The notes beneath the pieces were generated by a model. It was not told the origin of the DNA. It saw nothing but the letters and a program-made list of their open reading frames with translations, and made no database searches. From Chrysiogenia bacterium (lineage in GTDB: Bacteria; JAGRBM01), in assembly GCA_020434085.1 (NCBI GenBank), contig JAGRBM010000484.1:1-5097 (forward strand): DNA of 5,097 nucleotides, in the 5' to 3' direction. Shown here in pieces: positions 1 through 5,097 of the stretch. A program made the translations under genes and the position numbers. Numbering within the stretch: the stretch's first letter is position 1; each line of letters starts with the position of its first letter.

Positions 1-815
1 ACGCGGCTGCCCACTTCAACGGCAACGTATTCGAGCGTCTCGTTGAGCGCGATGGCCAGGTTGGCGGGCAGGGTCCACGGGGTCGTGGTCCAGATGACCA
101 GCTCGAGTTGCTTGCCGCGAAGCGAGGGATGAACCTCGGCGGCGTCAGGGGTGATGAGCTCGAAAGGCACGTAGATCGAGGGCGACTCGTGGTCGTGATA
201 CTCGATCTCCGCCTCGGCGAGCGCGGTCTCGTACTTCCAGTCCCAGTAGACGGGCTTTAATCCGCGGTAGACATATCCGCCGCGTACCACGCGCGCGAAC
301 TCGCGGGCGATGTGCCCCTCATAGTCCTTGTCCATGGTTCGGTAGGGATGATCCCAGTCACCGAGGACTCCAAGGCGGATGAACTCCTGCTTCTGCTTGG
401 TGACCCAGCTCCCTGCAAACTCCGCGCAGGCGGCCAGAATGGCATGGCGCGGCGGGGTCTTTCCCTTGGCGCGGAACTTGTCGACCACCTGCTGCTCGAT
501 GGGAAGGCCGTGGCAATCCCAGCCGGGCACGTAGTGGCAGTCGTAGCCGTTCATGTGCCGGTACTTGACGATCAGGTCCTTGAGCACCTTGTTGAGGATG
601 TGCCCCAGGTGAATGCTGCCGTTGGCATAGGGGGGGCCGTCGTGAAGGATGAACTTCTCGCGGCCCTTCGCCTGCGCATGGATCTTGCCGTAGAGGTCCT
701 TTTCCTGCCACTGCGCCAGCCACTGGGGCTCACGCTGGGGCAGGTTTGCACGCATGGGAAAATCCGACTGCGGGAGGTTGAGTGTCGTCTTGTAGCTGGG
801 TTTTTCCTCGCTCAT
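1..815 (-). CDS. ileS: Isoleucyl-tRNA synthetase, N-terminal part (cut by window edge)
   Basis: This class I aminoacyl-tRNA synthetase charges tRNA-Ile with isoleucine in the cytoplasm and is essential for translation. Only the first 271 complete codons are present, of a family length of roughly 900-1000 residues. The N-terminus (MSEEKPSYKTTLNLPQSDFP) aligns directly with the start of the E. coli enzyme, which fixes the start codon at 815. The ATP-binding stretch HDGPPYANGSIHLGH (residues 58-72) carries the HIGH-type signature as HLGH. GWDCHGLPIE (residues 98-107) is the isoleucine-pocket motif typical of IleRS. RLGVLGDW (147-154) and ALAEAEIEY (198-206) are also conserved. WTTTPWTLPAN (242-252) is the threonine-rich peptide at the start of the CP1 editing domain, which hydrolyses misacylated Val-tRNA. 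The KMSKS loop and anticodon domain lie outside the window. A weak AGGGA Shine-Dalgarno lies just before the ATG. Identification is near certain. Confidence 0.98.
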   Translation of the reverse strand, partial: MSEEKPSYKTTLNLPQSDFPMRANLPQREPQWLAQWQEKDLYGKIHAQAKGREKFILHDGPPYANGSIHLGHILNKVLKDLIVKYRHMNGYDCHYVPGWDCHGLPIEQQVVDKFRAKGKTPPRHAILAACAEFAGSWVTKQKQEFIRLGVLGDWDHPYRTMDKDYEGHIAREFARVVRGGYVYRGLKPVYWDWKYETALAEAEIEYHDHESPSIYVPFELITPDAAEVHPSLRGKQLELVIWTTTPWTLPANLAIALNETLEYVAVEVGSR

Positions 816-880
816 GGTCCCTGATACGCGGGGTGCGAAGGCGGCTCACACAGGCGGCCACCGGCACCGGGCACTTCGGG

Positions 881-902
881 AAAAACGTCGTGATTGCGAC
901 GT
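881..902 (-). terminator. Hairpin with short T-run between the pilZ gene and ileS (terminator or leader attenuator candidate)
   Basis: Read on the minus strand, ACGTCG, a six-base loop CAATCA and CGACGT form a perfect 6-bp stem (885-902), followed by four further T residues (884-881). The stem can be extended by a G-U and two A-U pairs that use part of the T-run. It lies about 50 bases after the pilZ stop and 66 bases before the ileS start. It could terminate pilZ transcription or, if the promoter proposed at 933-961 is real, sit inside the ileS leader. The stem is short and the T-run modest, so this is only a candidate. Confidence 0.35.
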
Positions 903-932
903 CTTGCCCGCGCCCGTTTCAATTGGCCCTAC

Positions 933-961
933 GCTATACCGCGCAGGCAATCAGGGTTCAA
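933..961 (-). promoter_or_regulatory. Candidate sigma70-type promoter for ileS
   Basis: On the minus strand, TTGAAC (956-961) and TATAGC (933-938) are separated by exactly 17 bases. Each hexamer matches four of six bases of the TTGACA/TATAAT consensus. The -35 overlaps the last codons of the PilZ gene. The transcript would start near position 926 and carry a leader of about 110 bases before the ileS ATG. No T-box motif is recognisable in that leader. The spacing and match are seen directly; activity is inferred. Confidence 0.45.
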
Positions 962-1304
962 GCAGGGATGAGGCTTGATTGACGTAGTCGGCAATTCCGT
1001 CGCGAAAGACGCCCGGAAGGTCCACAAATTCCAGTCCAACGCCCGCAGGAGTGCCGTCCTGCTGGTCAGCTGGGCGACGCCAGACGACCTTGGCCACGCT
1101 TTCGATGGTGCTGCCCGGGTAGGGCAGGCGGAATTTGAGGCTGACTTGCTCCCCGGCGGGGAGTTCCTTGACCGTGGGAATGAAGAGTCCCCCACAGGAA
1201 ATGTTGCCGCCGGAGGCGACAATGCGGTCCCCGCCTGGGGTCATGCAATGCACGAGGGAGGCGAAGGGCGCTCTGGGATGCTTGCGGGTCTGTGGCCGAG
1301 TCAT
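951..1304 (-). CDS. Small single-domain PilZ protein, probable cyclic-di-GMP receptor
   Basis: This 117-residue protein consists almost entirely of one PilZ domain. Both parts of the cyclic-di-GMP binding signature are intact: RxxxR as RKHPR (R7 and R11) and N-x-S-x-x-G as NISCGG (N34, S36, G39). The rest fits the PilZ beta-barrel: GLFIPT (39-44), LPAGEQVSLKFRLP (48-61), a VAKVVW strand (70-75) and GVGLEF (88-93), ending in a short amphipathic C-terminal helix. It resembles the stand-alone PilZ paralogues common in myxobacteria and relatives, which often act as adaptors for motility, polysaccharide secretion or surface attachment. No signal peptide, membrane segment or output domain is present, so it should be cytosolic and act through a partner that is not identifiable here. 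It lies between the kinase gene (186 bases upstream) and ileS (135 bases downstream), and probably has its own promoter. The start at 1304 leaves RxxxR near the N-terminus, as is usual; the Shine-Dalgarno (GAAAG) is weak. Confidence 0.9.
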   Translation of the reverse strand: MTRPQTRKHPRAPFASLVHCMTPGGDRIVASGGNISCGGLFIPTVKELPAGEQVSLKFRLPYPGSTIESVAKVVWRRPADQQDGTPAGVGLEFVDLPGVFRDGIADYVNQASSLLEP

Positions 1305-1416
1305 GTTGCTACTTTCGGCGGCGCAATTACTAACGCCGCATGCTGCACAGGCCCGGCGGATCCCCCTCTTACCCTGCCGAGTGGAACAACTGCTTGGTTG
1401 TAAATTCTACTGGCGC

Positions 1417-1445
1417 ATTATAAGGCAATTTCAGCCCCCACGCAA
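1417..1445 (-). promoter_or_regulatory. Probable sigma70-type promoter of the pilZ gene
   Basis: On the minus strand a perfect TATAAT -10 box (1417-1422) is preceded, after a 17-base spacer, by TTGCGT (1440-1445), which keeps the important TTG of the -35 box. Transcription would begin near 1410, giving a leader of about 105 bases before the PilZ start at 1304. A consensus -10 box in such GC-rich DNA is unlikely by chance. The promoter is overlapped by the inverted repeat at 1424-1455, which suggests regulation. Confidence 0.6.
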
Positions 1446-1455
1446 TGAAATTGCC
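1424..1455. repeat. Perfect 10-bp inverted repeat overlapping the pilZ promoter (operator or terminator candidate)
   Basis: GGCAATTTCA (1424-1433) and TGAAATTGCC (1446-1455) are exact reverse complements separated by 12 bases. One arm occupies the spacer between the -35 and -10 boxes of the pilZ promoter and the other lies directly upstream of the -35 box. The arm centres are 22 bp apart, about two helical turns, as expected for a dimeric regulator. Alternatively, in RNA read on the minus strand it makes a 10-bp stem with a 12-base loop followed by UUAU, 36 bases after the kinase stop codon, so it might be a weak terminator for the upstream gene pair. The arms are AT-rich in a GC-rich setting. 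The repeat is certain; its role is not. Confidence 0.7.
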
Positions 1456-1490
1456 GGGAAGGCTGGTAATCGGTAGCGATCGGGACCGCA

Positions 1491-2852
1491 TTACGCCGTG
1501 TTTGAAACTGTGGGGGCCGCCGCGGGTTTCGGGCCCTGCTGCATGCTCATGAGCGTCTTCATCAGAAAGGGCTTGGCCAGCATGAACATGTTGGCCGTCT
1601 TGTCGATCTGGGTGGCCAGGCCCGAGATGAGCGAGAACGTCCTGCCGTACAGTACGATGTCGTTGGGAATCACGATGCCTTCGAGCTTGTCCAGGGTCTC
1701 CAGCACGTCCTCGCGGATCTTGCGGAAGTCCAGCTCACGCGCCTGTTGGGGGGAGAGTTCGAAATACTCGGTGAAGAAGTCCTTGAGGATCGGGCGGATG
1801 TGGGCGGCATTGCGCTCATCGACGATTCCAAGATTGATGAGCTCGGGCAGGAACTTGTCCACATCGCGCGAGAGGAAGGCAAAGGCTGCCTTGAGCAGCT
1901 TGGCGTGGAATTCCCGTGGCAGGATCTTTACCTGACCGAAGTCGAGCAGGCAGACCTGGACCTTGCCCTCGTGCATCCGGAACAGCAGGTTGCCCGGGTG
2001 GGGGTCGGACTGGAAGATGCCGTCCTCGTACATCATCTTCGTGAAGGCGTTGAGGATAACCTCGAGCACCTCGCGCCGGTCGATTCCCAGCTCGATCATC
2101 TTCTTGAAGTTCGTGATTTTGTAGCCGTCGAAGAACTCGGTGCAGATCACCCCGCGCGTCGTATATTCATCGAGCACCCGGGGCGTGCAGAACTGGGGAA
2201 ACCCGTTCATGTTCTCGTAGATGGTGCGGGTGTAATTGGCTTCCTGCTCGTAGTTGAGCTCAGTCTCCAGCGCGCGGCGCATCTCCCAGTAGACCGGGCG
2301 CAGGTCGGCCAGCGGCGTGAACAGGTTGAACAGGTAGACCGCCGTCCCGAAAAGGAAGAGGTCGATCTTGAGCTTCATTTCCAGGTCGGGGTAGCGGATC
2401 TTCAGACAGACGTCCGTGCCGTCCTTGGTGACCGCCTTGTGAACCTGCCCGAAACTCGCGGCGGCCAGCGCTTCGTGCTCGATGGAGGCGAAGATTTCCT
2501 CGGGATGGCGCCCATACTCGCGCATGAGCTGTCCCTCGATAACGCTCCAGTCCTGGGGGGTGACCTTGTCCTGCAGGCGCGAGAGCGACTGGGTCCAGGT
2601 GCGCGGCACGATGTCGACGCGGGCGCTGATGAGCTGGCCGACCTTGATCAGGCCGCCCTTCATGCGCACGGCGAGCTGGTAGAACTTCTCAGCGTTCTTG
2701 GCGTGCGCCGTCTTCCATTCCTCGCGCGTCGTTTTGCGCCCGAAGTATTTTCTCCGTAGCCAGAACCACAGATATTCGAAATAGATCGGCGCCAGTGTGG
2801 AGCTCACTAGAAAGAGCCGCGCGATGCCGTGCCAGAGATACTTGCCTGTCAT
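1491..2852 (-). CDS. ABC1/AarF/UbiB-family atypical protein kinase
   Basis: This 453-residue protein is a full ABC1 (ADCK/UbiB) kinase-like protein. Landmarks in order: a hydrophobic, possibly membrane-associating stretch (residues 11-32); the family-specific KxGQ motif as KVGQ (70-73); the alanine-rich loop that replaces the glycine loop, ALAAASFGQV (128-137); the ATP-anchoring lysine K151 in VCLKI; the ExD-type region around E198-E204; the catalytic loop DPHPGN (283-288) with D283 and N288; and the metal-binding DFG (304-306). All key residues are present, so ATP binding or ATPase activity is expected. Family members support ubiquinone biosynthesis and membrane lipid homeostasis rather than classical protein phosphorylation. 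The two C-terminal membrane helices of E. coli UbiB are not evident and the protein is shorter (UbiB is about 546 residues), so it is probably a general ABC1 paralogue rather than UbiB itself. The start at 2852 is chosen because an AGGCGG site precedes it; a longer in-frame start would overlap the upstream gene. That gene, a PhaC-like hydrolase, ends 37 bases before, which suggests co-transcription. Confidence 0.93.
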   Translation of the reverse strand: MTGKYLWHGIARLFLVSSTLAPIYFEYLWFWLRRKYFGRKTTREEWKTAHAKNAEKFYQLAVRMKGGLIKVGQLISARVDIVPRTWTQSLSRLQDKVTPQDWSVIEGQLMREYGRHPEEIFASIEHEALAAASFGQVHKAVTKDGTDVCLKIRYPDLEMKLKIDLFLFGTAVYLFNLFTPLADLRPVYWEMRRALETELNYEQEANYTRTIYENMNGFPQFCTPRVLDEYTTRGVICTEFFDGYKITNFKKMIELGIDRREVLEVILNAFTKMMYEDGIFQSDPHPGNLLFRMHEGKVQVCLLDFGQVKILPREFHAKLLKAAFAFLSRDVDKFLPELINLGIVDERNAAHIRPILKDFFTEYFELSPQQARELDFRKIREDVLETLDKLEGIVIPNDIVLYGRTFSLISGLATQIDKTANMFMLAKPFLMKTLMSMQQGPKPAAAPTVSNTA

Positions 2853-2861
2853 ATAGAAATG

Positions 2862-2867
2862 CCGCCT
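2862..2867 (-). promoter_or_regulatory. Ribosome binding site that fixes the ABC1 kinase start
   Basis: AGGCGG on the minus strand lies nine bases before the ATG at 2852, inside the 37-base gap after the hydrolase stop. It supports the shorter 453-residue kinase over a 488-residue reading that would begin inside the hydrolase gene. The extra 35 residues of that reading are arginine-rich and look like an out-of-frame translation of the hydrolase end. Confidence 0.5.
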
Positions 2868-2889
2868 GAGAGGGTATGCCGCCGCGCGC

Positions 2890-3984
2890 TCACGAGCGCT
2901 CGGCCAGCCAGTCGACCATCGGAGTCCAGACCAGGCTCGGGGCTTTCGAGCCCTCAACCAGTCCGATGTGTCCGACGGGTACGTATTTCACGGTCATGTC
3001 GCGCGAGCTCACCAGTTCGGCCAGCGCCTGCACCGATTCGGGGCTGGCAACCTTGTCGCCGGTGCCCACGAACAGCAGGATGTTGGCCTTCACTTCCGAG
3101 AGTTTCACCGTTTTCTCTCCCATGACCAGCTTTTCCTGGCGGAGCTTGTCGTCACGGATGAAGTCGGTGAGGAACTGCAGGAACGCCTCCTGGGGGTAGT
3201 CGAAGAAGGCATTGATAAACTCGCCCATGGTCTCCCACGCGGCGACGAATTCGCGGTCGTAATACTTGGTCCACAGGGCGCGGTAGCGGGTCAGCGTTCC
3301 CAGGGGTGCCATGGCCATGAAGCCCGCGCGTGTCAGCTCGCCGGGCACGTTGCCGATCTGCCCGATCACCGCACGAAGGGGCGTAATGACAAGGCCGGCG
3401 AGGGACGAGAAGGGCAGCATCGTCGAGAAATTGAAAGGCGATCCAAGAACGATGGCATTTTTGACGCCCGATTCCTCTCCGTAGAGGGCGGTGTAGATCA
3501 TGCTCATGATCCCGCCCATGCTCCAGCCCACCAGGCTCACGCTCTCGGCGCCGGTCACTTCGAGGAGTTTCTGCACCCCGTTGGGGATAAAGTCGGTGAC
3601 GTAGTCCTCGACGGTGATGTCCTTTTGATCCTCGCCGGGATTGCCGAAGTCGAGCATGTAGGTGTCGAAACCCGCGTCCAGAAAGTGATGGACCATGGAA
3701 TGGCCCGGGCGCAGGTCAAAAATCACGGGATTGGCCATGAGCGGCGGGATGATGAGGACCGGGGTCTCGTAACGCCGGGGCTCGCGCGAGACGTAGCGCT
3801 TGAGGGTCGCATTCTCCCACATGAAGACCGTTTCGGAGAAGGTGCGCACTTGGGGGGTCAGCGGCCCGGCCACAACCCGCTCGACCAGGTGGGTCTGGCG
3901 CATCAGCTCGCGCCGAAGCCGCTTTTTCAAGCTCGCACCCAGCCCGCGGGCGGGTGGCATTTCCTGTTGCTCTGTGGCACTCAT
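2890..3984 (-). CDS. Class III PhaC-like alpha/beta hydrolase with serine nucleophile
   Basis: This 364-residue alpha/beta hydrolase is laid out like class III polyhydroxyalkanoate synthase catalytic subunits (about 355 residues). Typical PhaC features are TPVLIIPPLMANPVIFDLRP (74-93), LDFGNPG (111-117; LDWG in true synthases), the nucleophile elbow GWSMGG (153-158), GTGDKVASP (307-315) with D310, and GHIG (338-341) with H339. The S155-D310-H339 spacing almost equals the C149-D302-H331 triad of the Allochromatium vinosum synthase. The synthase cysteine is replaced by serine, encoded by AGC. The enzyme may therefore be a hydrolase, acyltransferase or depolymerase-like esterase rather than a polymerase. 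No PhaE partner is visible. The substrate is unknown but probably an acyl ester or thioester. No signal peptide is evident; a basic N-terminal segment (K20-R29) precedes the fold. The start at 3984 follows an AGGACAGG site (3990-3997); an upstream in-frame ATG at 4107 would overlap the divergent gene and is not used. It is followed by the ABC1 kinase gene, probably in one operon. Confidence 0.88.
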   Translation of the reverse strand: MSATEQQEMPPARGLGASLKKRLRRELMRQTHLVERVVAGPLTPQVRTFSETVFMWENATLKRYVSREPRRYETPVLIIPPLMANPVIFDLRPGHSMVHHFLDAGFDTYMLDFGNPGEDQKDITVEDYVTDFIPNGVQKLLEVTGAESVSLVGWSMGGIMSMIYTALYGEESGVKNAIVLGSPFNFSTMLPFSSLAGLVITPLRAVIGQIGNVPGELTRAGFMAMAPLGTLTRYRALWTKYYDREFVAAWETMGEFINAFFDYPQEAFLQFLTDFIRDDKLRQEKLVMGEKTVKLSEVKANILLFVGTGDKVASPESVQALAELVSSRDMTVKYVPVGHIGLVEGSKAPSLVWTPMVDWLAERS

Positions 3985-4020
3985 GGGGGCCTGTCCTGAT
4001 GGAGTCAGGCTAACCCGCGT

Positions 4021-4043
4021 GGCCGGGTGGTTCAATCCCGGCC
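4021..4043. repeat. GC-rich inverted repeat in the divergent intergenic region
   Basis: GGCCGGG (4021-4027) and CCCGGCC (4037-4043) are perfect 7-bp arms around a nine-base loop. As RNA the stem could add three more outer pairs (4018-4020 with 4044-4046, one of them a wobble). It lies in the 114-base gap between the divergently transcribed hydrolase and membrane-protein genes, 37 bases before the hydrolase start codon and 55 bases before the plus-strand ATG. No T-run follows on either strand, so an intrinsic terminator is unlikely. It could be an operator for the divergent promoters or a leader hairpin, but no clear promoter was found here. Confidence 0.45.
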
Positions 4044-4098
4044 ATGGGCAAGCCCGTCTCGGGCGCGAGTGACGCGCCTGCGCGAAGGTAGATACAGC

Positions 4099-5097
4099 AT
4101 GGAGCAAGGCGAGAACAAGCTGCGAGCGGTCTACGAAGACTATCTGGCCACCCTCGACGACATTGAGGCCCGTTCATCCCGGGTCGCTCTGGAGCGCTGG
4201 GACAAGTTCCTGGAGGGCCGTCCCCCCGAGGAAGTCGACGGCTCGCGCCGCGAGTGGTTCGAGATGGCGCAGGAGGAATCGGGACTCCCGGCCAAACAGG
4301 TCAGCGAGATCTCCGAGCGGGTAGGGCGCTTCTATTCCTGGCTCACCCTTGCGCGGCCTGCAGCGCCGCCCTTTGGTGGCGGCGTTGCCAAACCCTCGGT
4401 GAGCCGCGATGCGGGGCTCCCCACGCCGCCGCCCTCGCTCGAGGGCGACCCCAAGCTCTGGGTGCAGGGCCCGTCACTGGGACCGCCGCCCACGAGAGTG
4501 CATACCCCGATTGCCGCCGAGGGAGAGCACGCCTACGGCGCGGGCGGTCCGGTGCGCAACGTGCGCGCGATCTGGGTGGTGGGTGTCATGCTGGCCTCCT
4601 GCCTGCTGGGCATTCTTCCCTACCTGTTCATCGTTACCCCGCTGGCCCGCCTGGAGACGGACTTGAGCGTCTACATCCGCTCGGCCGACAAGCAGGAAAT
4701 GACCGGACTCTATGCGTGGCTCGTTCCCCACGCCCAGGCAGTGGGGATCGAACTCGATCCGGACGCGGCAAAGGTCAGTTACGAGGCCTCCGAGGCCGCG
4801 CGCTTTGGCGTGACGAAGCTGCGCTATGTGAACATTTCCGTGCCCGGCGAACAGGTTCTCTGGGGAATCCGGCGCGAGGTGGAGATCAGCGCGCGGGCAC
4901 TGAGCGAGTTTGAGGTGGGCGCGCCCAAAGCCCCCGAAATCGAAGCCGTGCCGGAGGTGCAGGCCGCGCCCGCGGCCGCCCCGAAGCTCAGCGACGAGGA
5001 CGTCAGGGAGCTGCGGGCGCTTCGCGCGCGGATCGATACAGCCATCGCCAACCTGCGCGCCACGGTGGGCAGCGTTCCCACTGCCGCGCAGGCGTTG
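4099..5097 (+). CDS. Single-pass membrane protein of unknown function with extracytoplasmic domain (3' end cut off)
   Basis: The frame is open for 333 codons to the window edge with no stop. The N-terminal region (residues 1-83) is charged and apparently helical, rich in Trp, Glu and Arg (for example REWFEMAQEESG at 51-62). A proline/glycine-rich linker (about 87-155) follows, then one clear membrane helix (157-179, IWVVGVMLASCLLGILPYLF core). After the membrane comes an alpha/beta domain (about 185-270) whose pattern, a helix, then a GIELDPDAAKV strand, then LRYVNISVPG and a further strand, loosely recalls small DUF4845-type periplasmic modules. This is a guess. An Ala/Pro linker (275-296) leads to a charged helix with coiled-coil character (297-322), where the window ends. 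By the positive-inside rule (R153 and R156 before the helix), the N-terminus is probably cytoplasmic. The ATG at 4099 has a GAAGG site (4084-4088) ten bases upstream; an in-frame GTG at 4069 is an alternative. No function is assigned. It is transcribed divergently from the hydrolase gene. Confidence 0.75.
   Translation, partial: MEQGENKLRAVYEDYLATLDDIEARSSRVALERWDKFLEGRPPEEVDGSRREWFEMAQEESGLPAKQVSEISERVGRFYSWLTLARPAAPPFGGGVAKPSVSRDAGLPTPPPSLEGDPKLWVQGPSLGPPPTRVHTPIAAEGEHAYGAGGPVRNVRAIWVVGVMLASCLLGILPYLFIVTPLARLETDLSVYIRSADKQEMTGLYAWLVPHAQAVGIELDPDAAKVSYEASEAARFGVTKLRYVNISVPGEQVLWGIRREVEISARALSEFEVGAPKAPEIEAVPEVQAAPAAAPKLSDEDVRELRALRARIDTAIANLRATVGSVPTAAQAL

Noticed and set aside
312-824. Open frame of 170 codons on the plus strand antisense to ileS
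   Set aside because: The opposite strand encodes the unmistakable IleRS N-terminus.
816-926. T-box riboswitch in the ileS leader
   Set aside because: No T-box core sequence or specifier stem is recognisable. Only a small hairpin with a short T-run is present.
1746-2759. Open frame of 337 codons on the plus strand antisense to the ABC1 kinase
   Set aside because: The minus-strand frame carries every kinase motif. The antisense product is a low-complexity Leu/Val/Asp/Glu-rich shadow.
2853-2957. N-terminal extension of the ABC1 kinase by 35 codons
   Set aside because: It would overlap the hydrolase coding end, has an Arg/Trp-rich composition unlike the family, and a ribosome binding site supports the start at 2852.
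2968-3999. Long open frame of 343 codons on the plus strand antisense to the PhaC-like gene
   Set aside because: Its product is a His/Asp/Gly/Val-rich sequence with no recognisable domain. It mirrors the well-supported hydrolase on the other strand, as is usual in GC-rich coding DNA.
4026-4042. Resemblance of GGTTCAATCCC to a tRNA T-arm
   Set aside because: No acceptor, D or anticodon arms can be formed around it. The best pairing is the 7-bp hairpin with a nine-base loop, so the match looks coincidental.
3985-4107. N-terminal extension of the PhaC-like protein by 41 codons
   Set aside because: It would cross the whole intergenic region and overlap the divergent gene start. The sequence is Pro/Arg-rich without PhaC similarity, and the start at 3984 fits the usual family length.
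4254-4913. 219-codon plus-strand frame overlapping the membrane-protein gene in another frame
   Set aside because: It is Arg/Gly/Ala-rich with no domain or membrane helix. The frame from 4099 is longer, stays open to the window edge and shows a coherent domain plan.

Overview
The window is a GC-rich chromosomal segment, roughly 60% GC by eye, with dense, ordinary protein-coding content. No RNA genes, insertion sequences, CRISPR arrays or phage genes are visible. The PilZ protein resembles the small PilZ paralogues that are abundant in myxobacteria and other former Deltaproteobacteria. Together with the PHA-synthase-like hydrolase and ABC1 kinase pair, this suggests a Myxococcota/Desulfobacterota-type or similar uncultured Gram-negative bacterium. 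The lineage assignment is inference and weak.

Layout: four genes lie on the minus strand and one on the plus strand. From the right, a divergent intergenic region (3985-4098) separates a plus-strand membrane protein of unknown function (4099 to the window edge) from a minus-strand pair. The pair is a class III PhaC-like alpha/beta hydrolase (2890-3984) followed after 37 bases by an ABC1/AarF/UbiB-family atypical kinase (1491-2852). Next, still on the minus strand, comes a 186-base gap with a good sigma70-type promoter and a perfect 10-bp inverted repeat. A small PilZ-domain protein (951-1304) follows. Last is the N-terminal 271 codons of isoleucyl-tRNA synthetase ileS (1-815, running off the left edge), which has its own probable promoter overlapping the end of the pilZ gene.

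How the genes relate: the hydrolase and the kinase look like a two-gene operon, possibly concerned with lipid, quinone or polyester metabolism at the membrane. The PilZ protein and ileS each appear to have their own promoter, so they are probably neighbours rather than partners. The most notable points are the serine in place of the PHA-synthase nucleophile cysteine, the palindrome sitting across the pilZ promoter, a hairpin with a short T-run in the ileS leader, and the unusual architecture of the plus-strand membrane protein. I see no clearly novel multi-gene system in this window.
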